DNA of 64,000 nt from contig NZ_LS974202.1 in assembly GCF_900157305.1 (NCBI RefSeq), positions 2,170,001 through 2,234,000 of the forward strand. Reading direction: 5' to 3'. Every line of letters starts with the position of its first letter. Position 1 is the first letter of the stretch. The DNA comes from Mesotoga infera. GTDB taxonomy: Bacteria; Thermotogota; Thermotogae; Petrotogales; Kosmotogaceae. This document shows, one piece after another, positions 1 through 8,536 of this stretch. The position numbers and the translations under genes were made by a program. The notes below the pieces were generated by a model. That model searched no databases. It was not told the DNA's origin and saw nothing but the letters and a program-made list of their open reading frames with translations.

Positions 1-759
1 AACGCTCAGCCGGCGATTCTGGCTCACAGCATAGCGATTTCCGATCTTCTGAGCGATTACGGCTCGAGGCCCAATATAGTGGCCGGACTCTCGCTCGGAG
101 AGTTCAGTGCGCTGGTGGTTGCCGGATCGCTAAGTTACTCTGACGCGTTGAGACTGGTGAGGTTGAGGGGATTGGCAATGCAGGAGGCAATCTCTCCTGG
201 AGAAGGCACTATGGCCGCGATAGTCGGTTTACCCGAAGAACTCGTAGAGAGAATCTGTGGGGAGGTTTCCCCGGAGGGAGACGTGATAGTGGCAAATTAC
301 AACTGCCCCGGACAATTGGTCGTCTCCGGTCTGACGGCATTGGTGAGAAAAGTGGTCCTACTTGCCCAGGAGCGTGGTGCGAGAAGGACGGTCGAGCTTT
401 CGGTAAGTGCACCATTCCATAGCAAATTCCTTCAGCCCGTCGGAGAAGTACTGAAAGAGTTTTTAAAAGGCATCCAGGTAAGGGCTCCGAAGATACCCGT
501 CATATCCAACGTGACGGCCGAGTTCTTTCCCGACGATCCGGAAAAGATAAAGGAGCTTCTCATAGTTCAGGCCTTCAGCCCGGTGAAGTGGGAACAAACG
601 ATCAGGAAGATGCTTTCCATCGGTGTCGACAGATTCGTGGAAGTTGGCCCTGGAAGAGTGCTCAATTCATTTGTGAAGAAGATAGACAGAAACGCACAGG
701 TGAGTTCTACGGATGTGGAAAATCTGGCTCAACTGCGTGAGATAGAGATAAACGCATAA
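1..759 (+). CDS. fabD: Malonyl-CoA:ACP transacylase, 5' end missing
   Basis: Transfers malonyl from CoA to acyl carrier protein, feeding type II fatty-acid synthesis in the cytoplasm. The reading frame is open from base 1, so the N-terminus (roughly the first 60 to 70 residues) lies outside the window. Seen: the nucleophile elbow GLSLGEF with its serine codon at 91-93, and the catalytic-histidine region APFHSKFLQP with the His codon at 418-420. A VGPGRVL motif near the C-terminus is also typical of FabD. It is followed after 18 nt by acpP and then fabF, which fixes the pathway. Identification is firm; only the start is unknown. Confidence 0.95.
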   Translation, partial: NAQPAILAHSIAISDLLSDYGSRPNIVAGLSLGEFSALVVAGSLSYSDALRLVRLRGLAMQEAISPGEGTMAAIVGLPEELVERICGEVSPEGDVIVANYNCPGQLVVSGLTALVRKVVLLAQERGARRTVELSVSAPFHSKFLQPVGEVLKEFLKGIQVRAPKIPVISNVTAEFFPDDPEKIKELLIVQAFSPVKWEQTIRKMLSIGVDRFVEVGPGRVLNSFVKKIDRNAQVSSTDVENLAQLREIEINA

Positions 760-777
760 TAAAAGAGGTGAATTACT

Positions 778-1026
778 GTGGAGAAGACTGCAAATATCAG
801 AGAAAAGGTAATTACTATCGTAGCACAGCACTTGGGAGTGGATGCAAAAAGCGTGTGTGGAGATTCGAGATTTGTCGAAGATCTTGGAGCAGATTCGCTG
901 GACCTTGTCGATCTCGTAATGGAGCTGGAGGATGAGTTCTCTATACAGATAAACGATAGTGAAACGGGAAAGTTCAAGACCATCGACGATGTAGTATCGT
1001 TTATAAACACGCTTGAAGAGAAGTGA
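778..1026 (+). CDS. acpP: Acyl carrier protein
   Basis: Small acidic carrier (82 aa) that holds growing acyl chains on a phosphopantetheine arm. Seen: the modification motif GADSLDLVDLVM with the acceptor serine at residue 40, and the usual four-helix length. The start is GTG at 778, 8 nt after an AAAAGAGGTG ribosome site at 761-770. It lies between fabD and fabF, and its stop overlaps or touches the fabF start region, so translation of the two is probably coupled. Confidence 0.96.
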   Translation: MEKTANIREKVITIVAQHLGVDAKSVCGDSRFVEDLGADSLDLVDLVMELEDEFSIQINDSETGKFKTIDDVVSFINTLEEK

Positions 1027-1028
1027 AA

Positions 1029-2255
1029 ATGAAAAGAGTAGTAATCACCGGCCTGGGAGTCGTCAGTCCAATAGGCAACAATCTTTCTGAATTCTGGAAC
1101 TCTCTGAAGAACGGTAAATCGGGGATCGACTGGATAGAGGGCTTCGATACCTCCCAGTTTCAGGTTAAGATCGCCGGACAGGTGAAGAACTTCGATCCAT
1201 TGAGGTACATGGACAGAAAGGAGGTCCGAAGGAACGCAAGGTTCGTACAGCTGGCGATTGCCAGCGCACAGGAGGCCTTCGAAGATAGTCGTCTAGATGA
1301 AAGCGTATTCGACAGGGAGCGCGCCGGCGTGATCTACGGAGTCGGTCTTGGAGGGATGGATGTTTTAGAGGAGCAGCACGGACAGCTCCTATCAAAGGGG
1401 CCTGGAAGGGTCAGTCCCTTTCTAATCCCCATGACCATTGCCAACATGGCACCGGGTGTGCTGGCCATCAGGTTCGGTTTCAAGGGTACGAATTTCACGA
1501 TATCGACTGCCTGTGCCTCGAGTACGAACGCCCTGGGTGAGGCGGCCCGGCTGATAGCGGGAGGTCTTCTAGATGTGGCGATTAGTGGGGGCAGTGAAGC
1601 GACGATAACACCCCTGGCGCTTGCCGGATTTGCCAACATGACAGCCCTTTCAACAAGGGGTCCCGAAAGGGCCAGCTGTCCTTTCGACCTGAATCGCGAC
1701 GGTTTCGTTATGGCAGAAGGTTCGGCGACTCTAATTCTCGAGGAGTATGAACACGCCCTGAAAAGGCACGCAAAAATATACGCAGAAATCGTTGGCTACG
1801 GTTCGACGGACGATGCGTATCATATAACCTCGCCAGAAGAATCGGGAGAAGGTGCTTTCAGGGCAATGGTAATGGCTCTCGAGTCGGCGAGGATTGATCC
1901 AGGCGAAGTCGATTATCTGAACGCTCACGGCACTTCCACTCCCCTGAACGACATAACCGAAACAAAAGCTATCAAGAGGCTATTCGGATGCAGGCAGGAT
2001 CTGAACATCAGTTCTACGAAATCCATGCACGGACACGCGCTGGGTGCGGCCGGAGCGATAGAAGCGGTAGCCACGATAATGGCGATGAACAACTCTCTGG
2101 TACCTCCGACGATAAATTACGAGACTCCCGATCCGCAGTGCGATCTGAATTATACTCCAAACAAAGCCTTCGCCAGAGAAATACAATTCGCCATGAGCAA
2201 CTCACTGGGTTTTGGCGGACACAATGCGACGCTTCTGTTCAAGAGAATTTCATAA
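1029..2255 (+). CDS. fabF: 3-oxoacyl-[ACP] synthase II
   Basis: Condensing enzyme that elongates acyl-ACP with malonyl-ACP. Seen: the Cys-His-His catalytic set, with Cys162 in TACASS, HGTSTPLND and HGHALGAAGA. The length of 408 aa is normal for FabF. I place the start at ATG 1029 (MKRVVITGLG, the usual FabF N-terminus). The GTG at 1023 is in frame, but a purine-rich site would lie only about 2 nt before it. It is the last gene of the fab cluster and a strong terminator follows. Confidence 0.96.
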   Translation: MKRVVITGLGVVSPIGNNLSEFWNSLKNGKSGIDWIEGFDTSQFQVKIAGQVKNFDPLRYMDRKEVRRNARFVQLAIASAQEAFEDSRLDESVFDRERAGVIYGVGLGGMDVLEEQHGQLLSKGPGRVSPFLIPMTIANMAPGVLAIRFGFKGTNFTISTACASSTNALGEAARLIAGGLLDVAISGGSEATITPLALAGFANMTALSTRGPERASCPFDLNRDGFVMAEGSATLILEEYEHALKRHAKIYAEIVGYGSTDDAYHITSPEESGEGAFRAMVMALESARIDPGEVDYLNAHGTSTPLNDITETKAIKRLFGCRQDLNISSTKSMHGHALGAAGAIEAVATIMAMNNSLVPPTINYETPDPQCDLNYTPNKAFAREIQFAMSNSLGFGGHNATLLFKRIS

Positions 2256-2284
2256 GCTGAGGAGAAATTTGCCACACTCTGGAA

Positions 2285-2309
2285 GGGGCGCAGAAGCGCC
2301 CCGTTTTTT
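2285..2309 (+). terminator. Rho-independent terminator after fabF
   Basis: A perfect 7-bp GC stem (GGGGCGC 2285-2291, GCGCCCC 2296-2302) with an AGAA loop is followed by GTTTTTTA. It closes the fab cluster. It lies at the convergent end of trmB, whose stop codon is in the T tract, and it may also limit read-through from that side. Confidence 0.9.
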
Positions 2310-3252
2310 ATTGTTGGACAATCGATGCAAGTCTATTCACAGCCAGTTTCACGGCAGGCGTTCTGAAGGGTTTGGCTTGACTATCGAGCTGAACCAGCCA
2401 GCCCGCTTCCTTACGTACCAGATTGATGTAAAACCTCTGGCTGTAATCGTTGTCAACGGTTATCGTTTCCACCAGGTAACTTTCTTCTCCCATTGATTTG
2501 AATACCCTCAAAAACTTCACCAGAGATTCGCCCTCGATTATCGGAACATTGTAAATCTCTTCCAGCCTGTCCATATCGATTTCCCCGCTCAACCACTTGT
2601 GAGGCATCTCTTCCTCCTTCAAAACATCGCGCCTGGCAGTACTGCTCTCGAGAGTGCTGTAAAGCCTGAAAATCTGCCTTCCTGCCGATAGCCACTTGGC
2701 TTCATACCTTGTGTTCACCCCCTCTGAGGGATTCTTTTCCATAGCTCCTATATTGTATAATCCGGTCGATTCCAGACTCGAGACCATCCCAAGCGCGAAG
2801 TCTTCCGAATCGGTGTAAAGTTGAAAAAAACCGCCTGGTTTCAACACCCTCGAGACCTTCTCCATGAACTCTCTACTGTTCAAGCGTCTACCCGAGTGTC
2901 TCTTTTTGGGCCAGGGGCAGGGGAAATTCATATAAACTCCATCGAAAGAGTCCGACGGAAGGACTCTGTCCAGCGCGAACTGCGCATCTATCAGGAGAAC
3001 ACGAAGGTTTTTCAAACCCTTTCTCAGGACGGATTTAAGGAGTTTCTGGCAGCTAACCATCGAGAGTTCAAGCCCAACAAAATTCCATTCTGGTTTGTTC
3101 TGAGCCATCTGAAGAAGAAACTCGCCACCTCCGAAGCCTATTTCGAGGAAGTTCGGACCGGCACGATGGAAGAGTTCTACGATCTTCAAAGGCAGCTCAT
3201 ATTCGGTCGCATCGATGAAATTTCCTAAAAAATGATCCACTTTTCTCTCCAT
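2308..3252 (-). CDS. trmB: tRNA (guanine-N7-)-methyltransferase, long Thermotogota form
   Basis: Makes m7G46 in tRNA with S-adenosylmethionine. Seen: the SAM-binding motif FLEIGFGGGEF, then NFPCPWPKKRH (family FPDPWPKKRH; here Asp is replaced by Cys) and TRYEAKWLSAG, where ordinary TrmB proteins end. About 105 more residues follow with no domain I recognise. I start the gene at ATG 3252 (314 aa) because GGAG lies 5 nt upstream and a promoter at 3288-3316 would begin transcription near 3281. A longer reading from GTG 3327 starts inside or before that promoter and has no ribosome site. Convergent with fabF, divergent from hpt. Confidence 0.9.
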   Translation of the reverse strand: MERKVDHFLGNFIDATEYELPLKIVELFHRAGPNFLEIGFGGGEFLLQMAQNKPEWNFVGLELSMVSCQKLLKSVLRKGLKNLRVLLIDAQFALDRVLPSDSFDGVYMNFPCPWPKKRHSGRRLNSREFMEKVSRVLKPGGFFQLYTDSEDFALGMVSSLESTGLYNIGAMEKNPSEGVNTRYEAKWLSAGRQIFRLYSTLESSTARRDVLKEEEMPHKWLSGEIDMDRLEEIYNVPIIEGESLVKFLRVFKSMGEESYLVETITVDNDYSQRFYINLVRKEAGWLVQLDSQAKPFRTPAVKLAVNRLASIVQQ

Positions 3253-3287
3253 TAGCGCTCCGTGATGTACGTTTTTCCATCTAGAAG

Positions 3288-3316
3288 ATTGTATCCGAAA
3301 TACGTTTCCATTTCCA
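3288..3316 (-). promoter_or_regulatory. Predicted trmB promoter
   Basis: On the minus strand, TGGAAA (3316-3311) and TACAAT (3293-3288) are 17 nt apart. The predicted start near 3281 leaves a short leader carrying GGAG before the ATG at 3252. Prediction from sequence only. Confidence 0.45.
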
Positions 3317-3365
3317 GTATTTAACACTCTAAACCGCGTACGGGACTATGCGTCGCGTTCGTTAA

Positions 3366-3374
3366 TGATATAAT
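3366..3374 (+). promoter_or_regulatory. Extended -10 promoter of hpt
   Basis: TGATATAAT is a perfect TATAAT preceded by the extended -10 dinucleotide TG. No good -35 box is visible 17 nt upstream. GGAGGTG follows 15 nt later and then the hpt start codon. This probably drives the long + strand run beginning with hpt. Confidence 0.6.
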
Positions 3375-3398
3375 TATCCTAACTCTCTGGAGGTGAAT

Positions 3399-3938
3399 AT
3401 GATGCACTTTGATCCTTCGAAAATCGAAGTACTATATTCGGAAAAAGATCTCGAGAGAATTGTAGAACGGCTCGCGAGCGAAATAAATGCTTATTATACG
3501 CCTATCACCGATGAAATCACGGCCGTCTGTATTTTGAAAGGATCGGTACACTTTTACAGTGATTTGCTCAAGAGAATCAATCTAAAGGTGAGATACAATT
3601 TTGTTCACGTTTCCAGTTATTCGGGAAGTTCAACTACTGGTCGGATAAGGGTGAAGACCTGGGTGGACGAGTCGGTTACCGATAAATACGTCCTGCTGGT
3701 TGAAGATATCGTCGATACCGGTGGGACACTTCGATACATAATAAACTACATATGGAAGCAGAAACCCGCCGGCGTGAAGCTGGTATCGCTTTTCGAAAAG
3801 ACTATTCATGAGCACGGTGTCAAAATCGATTTTACCGGCGACAGAATAGGAGATCTGTTCGTCGTTGGCTATGGGCTGGACTTCGATGAAGTGTACCGGA
3901 ATTTGCCGTATGTGGGTTATCTGAAGTCGGACTTATGA
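3399..3938 (+). CDS. hpt: Hypoxanthine phosphoribosyltransferase
   Basis: Purine salvage: converts hypoxanthine or guanine plus PRPP to IMP or GMP. Seen: the PRPP-binding motif VLLVEDIVDTGGTL, the SSYSGSSTTG flexible loop region, and the C-terminal GLDFDEVYRNLPYVG typical of bacterial Hpt. The length (179 aa) is normal. GGAGGTG at 3389-3395 favours ATG 3399 or 3402 over the in-frame GTG at 3393, which lies inside the ribosome site. It overlaps the next gene by an ATGA junction. Confidence 0.95.
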   Translation: MMHFDPSKIEVLYSEKDLERIVERLASEINAYYTPITDEITAVCILKGSVHFYSDLLKRINLKVRYNFVHVSSYSGSSTTGRIRVKTWVDESVTDKYVLLVEDIVDTGGTLRYIINYIWKQKPAGVKLVSLFEKTIHEHGVKIDFTGDRIGDLFVVGYGLDFDEVYRNLPYVGYLKSDL

Positions 3939-4246
3939 ACAGAGGAAGTATTACGGTACTGGTTATTTCGATTTTGCTTTTGTGTGCCTGTGCGATATCA
4001 GTCGCGTTCGTTCTGAAGAGTGTTCGTTCGTTTCGTGATACTAGCAGGCTAATGGTAGAGGCTTCTATCAGGAGAGGTGTACTCGAATCTGCAAAGAAAT
4101 TGCTGGACTTCAGTGTTGAGGAGAAATGCGAGTTGTATCTTGAGATGAACGGTTACTCTCTGAGAACGGAGTTCGTTAATGCCAGATGGTTGGTTCGGAT
4201 AGAGAGCGGGGATTTCAAAAAGATAATATATGCCGAGGGTAGGTGA
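3935..4246 (+). CDS. Small membrane-anchored protein of unknown function
   Basis: A 103-residue protein starting at an ATGA overlap with hpt. Seen: a short polar start (MNRGS) followed by one strong hydrophobic segment at residues about 6-28, then a mainly helical and beta soluble part with two cysteines. The layout (short N-terminal tail, one membrane helix, small globular domain) is like minor pilins or pseudopilins, but there is no clear prepilin cleavage motif, so I do not assign it. The coupling to hpt and the downstream degV is positional only. Confidence 0.6.
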   Translation: MNRGSITVLVISILLLCACAISVAFVLKSVRSFRDTSRLMVEASIRRGVLESAKKLLDFSVEEKCELYLEMNGYSLRTEFVNARWLVRIESGDFKKIIYAEGR

Positions 4247-4252
4247 CTCACT

Positions 4253-5140
4253 TTGCTGGCTATATCCATAGATTCCGGATGTGCTCCGGTCAAGGGATTC
4301 GTAAAAAAGCACGGATTGTTTTTTATGGGTATGAAAGTGATAATTGATGAAAAAGAATACGGCGACAGTTTCGAGTTCCAGGAAAATGAGTTCTATAAAA
4401 TAGTAGATTCTTCCAGAGACTTTCATACCGCGCAACCTCCGTTGGGTCAGGTGCTTGAATACTACAACGACATCAAATCTAAAGGCTTTACACAACTTCT
4501 CGATATACATTTTTCCTCAAAGATGTCGGGACTTTACGAAACATGCCTCATGGCGTCAAAAATGGTAGAGGGCCTGGATGTGTTTGTGGTGGACACCAAA
4601 AAGGTCTCTATAGGTGCTTTTTTGGTTTCTAAGAGGTTGATAGAACTTGCCAAAAGTGGAATGGAGATTTCCAGAGTGTTGGAGGAAGTGCCCCGGGCGA
4701 TTAGCAACTCTTTTATGGAATTCAGCGTTCCAACCCTGAAGTACCTGATTAAGAACGGTAGAATAGGGAAGGCTCAGGGTCTTGCCGGGACACTCCTGAA
4801 CATAAAGCCGATTCTCTCAGTGGACGAAGAGGGTTTTATAACTCCTATAGCCAAATTGAGAGGGATGAAAAAACTCCAAGAACAAATGGTTTCGAATGTT
4901 GTCGAGTTTCTCCAGGAAAGAAGGAAAGACGTCGTTCTCTACTCCATATACGGTAGCGAGGAATACCGTCCCATGATGGAGGAGACCCGTGATCGGGCAA
5001 TTGAGGCTTTGAAGGAGACGCTGGGAATAAGGCTGGAGGATCTAGAGCTTATTAATGGTCGTATCTGGCCCACCATAGCCTGTCACAGTGGACCCGCCGT
5101 TTTCGGACTGGCCTGTTACGGGGAGAAGAACAGTTCATAA
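4253..5140 (+). CDS. DegV family fatty-acid-binding protein
   Basis: DegV-type proteins bind a fatty acid and, in other bacteria, work as FakB partners of the fatty-acid kinase FakA. Seen: the N-terminal AISIDSGCAP, the TAQPPLGQ loop (family TSQPS), IHFSSKMSGLYET with the ligand-contacting serines, and SVPTLKYLIKNGRIGKAQG, all in family order; 295 aa. The start is TTG 4253 with AGGTGA 6 nt upstream. Its stop overlaps the recG start (TAATG). No FakA (DAK-domain) gene is in the window. Confidence 0.88.
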   Translation: MLAISIDSGCAPVKGFVKKHGLFFMGMKVIIDEKEYGDSFEFQENEFYKIVDSSRDFHTAQPPLGQVLEYYNDIKSKGFTQLLDIHFSSKMSGLYETCLMASKMVEGLDVFVVDTKKVSIGAFLVSKRLIELAKSGMEISRVLEEVPRAISNSFMEFSVPTLKYLIKNGRIGKAQGLAGTLLNIKPILSVDEEGFITPIAKLRGMKKLQEQMVSNVVEFLQERRKDVVLYSIYGSEEYRPMMEETRDRAIEALKETLGIRLEDLELINGRIWPTIACHSGPAVFGLACYGEKNSS

Positions 5141-7497
5141 TGCTCCTGGAAAATTTTCTGAAGTGCGCTGAAGAGGTAATTTCACTTTTCGAAAGAGAAG
5201 GCAAAGAGGCTTCGCTACACTCGGAACTGGTTAGACTCTCTTCTCTGATAGACCCGGAAGAGTTCGATTTCTTTCCTTCTTTGAAAGAGTACCTGGAGAA
5301 GTTCCTGTCATATTTCTCACCCCTTGACTCTCTGCCTCGTGACAGAAGGATGACAAGGATAGAGAACGGCCATAAGATGATCGACAAACTCCGCGAAATC
5401 TTCTTGGTCAGAAGCGAAGAGGAAGTTATGAGCCTGCTGGGAAAACCCGTTGCGGCAGCGACTTCGATCAAGTACGCCACCTCAGTCGGTGAATCAAGGT
5501 CGAAGATACTAAAGCGAATGGGAATAGAGACTGCGGGAGATCTCGTAAACTACTTTCCGCGCGACTACGAAGACAGGAGAACGATAGTCCCCATATCCTC
5601 CATAGTCGTTGAAGAGAAGGTCAGCATAAAGGGGAAACTTCTGAATTATTCGGCGAAAAAAGTCTCGGGTTACACCATCATTTCAGCCGTTGTGAGCGAT
5701 GGCTTCGGTCAGATTCTTCTCAAGTGGTTCAATCAGGACTATATTCTGCAGAGACTGGTTAAGGACCGTGTATATCTAATACACGGAACCGCGAAGAAAA
5801 CACCTTTCGGTCCGCTGGAAATGAACTCGCCAGAAATAGAGAAAATTGAGGGAGAAGTACCCCGGGAGATCCTTCCGGTTTATTCTCTGACCTCGGGCAT
5901 ATCCATGAAAATGATGCGCAAGATAATGAAAAGAAACCTTGGGGTAGTTAAGTCGCTCGATGAGTTGTTGCCAGATTTCGTCAGGCATGAGAGAGATTTG
6001 ATGTCTAGAAGACATGCGATGATTTCGATCCACTTTCCCCTCAGTCTTTTCGAGATGACGAGGGCCAGAAAGTACCTCGTCTATGAAGAGTTCTTCCTAT
6101 TCGAGCTGGCCATTCTTTACAACCGTTCCCGGCTGAGAAAGAGCAGGGGAGGTATCGCGAAAACCATCACCGGTGAACTCTCGAAAAGACTGATTGCGAG
6201 ATTGCCTTTCGAACTTACAGGCGATCAGATCAAAGTCTTTGAAGAGATAAGGGAAGATATGAGATCTTCCAACCCTATGAATAGGCTGCTCCAGGGTGAT
6301 GTCGGTTCCGGCAAGACCATGGTGGCCGAACTGGCAATGGTGGACAATTTCGAAGCCGGTTACCAAAGTGCTTTGATGGTGCCGACTTCTGTTCTGGCGA
6401 TGCAGCATTTCGAAAAGCTGTCCAGCGATCTCGAACCGCTCGGAATAAAAGTCGAACTACTCACCGGCTCGCTCAAGAAGAGCGAGCAGGATCGAATCAG
6501 GCTCGGTCTAGTTATGGGGGAGATAGACATCGTTATCGGCACGCACTCACTGATACAGGAAGGCGTCGATTTCGAAAATCTGGGCTTGATCGTTGTAGAT
6601 GAACAGCACAGATTCGGGGTGAGACAGAGGGAGGCACTGACCACGAAGGGGCACCTCGTCGACAGCCTCATCATGACCGCAACGCCTATTCCTAGGACCT
6701 TAGCCATGACGGCGTATGGCGATCTCGATGTATCGACCATCATAACCATGCCCAAGGGGCGAAACCCAGTGAGGACACTACTAATCTCCAGAAGCAGGAC
6801 GCGCGAGCTGTATTCTTTCATAATGGAAGAACTGAAAATGGGACACCAGATCTTCTTCATCTATCCGTTGGTGGAGGAGTCGGAACAGATAGATCTTAAA
6901 AACGCTACCGACGAAGCGGAGAGGTTGAGAAGCGAAATCTTTCCGGGTGTGGGCGTAGAGCTTCTGCATGGAAGAATGAGCGACCTTGAGAAACAGGAAG
7001 TTATGGGGCGTTTTCGCTCGAAGGAGAGCATGATACTCGTTTCGACGACAGTGGTCGAAGTCGGCATAGATGTACCCTCCGCAACAGTTATGGTGATCGA
7101 ACACCCGGAGAGATTTGGGCTGGCGCAGCTCCACCAGCTCAGAGGAAGGGTCGGAAGGAGTTCGTTGAAATCTTACTGTATCATGGTCTTGAACAGTGGT
7201 GTATCTAAAGAAGCGCTCGACAGGTTGCGCGATTTCTCCAGTACGTCAGACGGTTTCACGGTTGCGGAACTTGATCTTAAATTGAGGGGTCCGGGCGAAT
7301 TTATGGGGTTGAGGCAGCACGGTTTGCCGCAATTCTCACTTGGTGACATAGTTAGAGACTCCGATCTACTCACGGCCGCTCGTGAAGATGCGGCTAAACT
7401 GCTCAGGAGCGATCCGGATTTGCAGAGTTCGGGTGCATTGCGCCTTGAGATAGAAAAGAGGTTTTCCGACAGTATTAACCTGATAGAGGTGGGATAG
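5140..7497 (+). CDS. recG: ATP-dependent DNA helicase RecG
   Basis: Remodels stalled replication forks and Holliday junctions. Seen: a wedge/OB region with LVNYFPRDYEDRR, Walker A GDVGSGKT at about residue 387, DEQH at about 487, TATPIPRTLAMTAYGDLD, and the motif VI region QLRGRVGRS, ending with GLRQHGLPQFSLGDI. The length (785 aa) exceeds the usual ~690. The extra ~100 residues are N-terminal, as known for Thermotoga RecG. The start overlaps the degV stop by one base, and rsmD follows directly. Confidence 0.96.
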   Translation: MLLENFLKCAEEVISLFEREGKEASLHSELVRLSSLIDPEEFDFFPSLKEYLEKFLSYFSPLDSLPRDRRMTRIENGHKMIDKLREIFLVRSEEEVMSLLGKPVAAATSIKYATSVGESRSKILKRMGIETAGDLVNYFPRDYEDRRTIVPISSIVVEEKVSIKGKLLNYSAKKVSGYTIISAVVSDGFGQILLKWFNQDYILQRLVKDRVYLIHGTAKKTPFGPLEMNSPEIEKIEGEVPREILPVYSLTSGISMKMMRKIMKRNLGVVKSLDELLPDFVRHERDLMSRRHAMISIHFPLSLFEMTRARKYLVYEEFFLFELAILYNRSRLRKSRGGIAKTITGELSKRLIARLPFELTGDQIKVFEEIREDMRSSNPMNRLLQGDVGSGKTMVAELAMVDNFEAGYQSALMVPTSVLAMQHFEKLSSDLEPLGIKVELLTGSLKKSEQDRIRLGLVMGEIDIVIGTHSLIQEGVDFENLGLIVVDEQHRFGVRQREALTTKGHLVDSLIMTATPIPRTLAMTAYGDLDVSTIITMPKGRNPVRTLLISRSRTRELYSFIMEELKMGHQIFFIYPLVEESEQIDLKNATDEAERLRSEIFPGVGVELLHGRMSDLEKQEVMGRFRSKESMILVSTTVVEVGIDVPSATVMVIEHPERFGLAQLHQLRGRVGRSSLKSYCIMVLNSGVSKEALDRLRDFSSTSDGFTVAELDLKLRGPGEFMGLRQHGLPQFSLGDIVRDSDLLTAAREDAAKLLRSDPDLQSSGALRLEIEKRFSDSINLIEVG

Positions 7498-8073
7498 TTG
7501 TTGACGTTGACTGGCGGCGAATGGTCCCGTAGAAGGATAGAGGTAACGGCGAGAGAAGTGACCCGGTACACCCCGCAGATCGCTAGAAAAGCGATTTTCG
7601 ATATAATTGATGTGGAAGGGAAAAACTTTCTGGACGCCTTTTCCGGGAGCGGCGTGATGGTTTTCGAGGCCCTTAGTCGGCGAGCAAAACAGGCGACGGC
7701 GATCGATGTTTCGCATACAGCATGCAAGACTATCCGGAGAAACATGGGTCGTCTCGATCCTTCGATGAAGCTCGAGATTCTCTGCGGGGATTTTCGTAGA
7801 ATGCTGCCCCTCCTTGCGGAAAGGGAAGAGCGGTTCGACTTCGTTTTCGCCGATCCGCCATTCGATCGCAACTATATGCCTTCCTTCTTGAAATCTCTTT
7901 CGGAGAACATTTCAATTCTAAACCTCGGCTCGCTGATAATAGTCGAAACTTCAGAGGGAGAATCGCTCTTTGAAGAAAGAGAAGAGGCGCGCTTTTTAAA
8001 ACTGATTGACAGGAGGAATTACGCGAACGTGGTATTCACGTTCCTGGTGATGTCAAATGAAGTTCCTCGTTGA
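7498..8073 (+). CDS. rsmD: 16S rRNA (guanine966-N2)-methyltransferase, RsmD family
   Basis: Methylates a guanine of 16S rRNA using SAM. Seen: TGGEWSRRRI near the N-terminus (family IIGG..+G+), the SAM-binding NFLDAFSGSGVMVFEAL, and the catalytic FADPPFDRNYM (DPP[YF] motif); 191 aa. The start is TTG 7498, immediately after the recG stop, with GAGGTGG 5 nt upstream; TTG 7501 is an alternative. The 3' end overlaps the next gene by 17 nt. Confidence 0.9.
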   Translation: MLTLTGGEWSRRRIEVTAREVTRYTPQIARKAIFDIIDVEGKNFLDAFSGSGVMVFEALSRRAKQATAIDVSHTACKTIRRNMGRLDPSMKLEILCGDFRRMLPLLAEREERFDFVFADPPFDRNYMPSFLKSLSENISILNLGSLIIVETSEGESLFEEREEARFLKLIDRRNYANVVFTFLVMSNEVPR

Positions 8074-8536
8074 CGAATCGCTTTCAAAACTCGGAAGAAA
8101 GCTTAGAATACTGGGACTGGACACGGCAGTTTGCAGCTGGCAAACTTTCGACTCTTTGATAGTGGAGAGAGACATCTTTTTGACTACCAGCAGGCGTTTC
8201 CTTGAAAGGGCCATTAAAAGTCGTTTACGCTGTTACCTTCTAAAATCGAACAACTGGAGGAGTCAGCTGAAGTCCGTCTTTCAGAGGTACTCGATTCGGG
8301 TGGAAGATCTAAAGCCTTTCAGTCGTTGCTCGGTCTGCAACGGTGAACTAGAAGAGGCTTCCCCTGAAGATCTTTGCTCGGTTCCCGAGTACGTACTGCT
8401 GAACAACGAAAATCTGCGAAAGTGCCAAAACTGCGGCAGGGTTTACTGGAAGGGCAGCCACGTAGAACATATGAGGTCGCTCTATCGGATAATTGCTGAG
8501 ACGAGTGGTGGTAAAACTGAACAGAGTCCATTTTGA
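8057..8536 (+). CDS. Mut7-C RNase domain protein (PIN-like plus zinc ribbon)
   Basis: The Mut7-C family (formerly DUF82) is a predicted PIN-like ribonuclease fused to a zinc ribbon. Seen: KFLVDESLSKLGRKLRILG with the conserved acidic residue, FLTTSRRFLERA in the position of the family's DxxLLxxA segment, then CSVCNGEL and CQNCGRVYWKGSH, giving the four zinc cysteines and the typical Y/WxGSH end. 159 aa. It overlaps rsmD upstream and probably the histidine kinase downstream. The substrate is unknown. Confidence 0.85.
   Translation: MKFLVDESLSKLGRKLRILGLDTAVCSWQTFDSLIVERDIFLTTSRRFLERAIKSRLRCYLLKSNNWRSQLKSVFQRYSIRVEDLKPFSRCSVCNGELEEASPEDLCSVPEYVLLNNENLRKCQNCGRVYWKGSHVEHMRSLYRIIAETSGGKTEQSPF

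Noticed and set aside
2821-3228. A 135-residue plus-strand frame inside trmB
   Set aside because: Antisense shadow of trmB; the minus-strand product carries all methyltransferase motifs.
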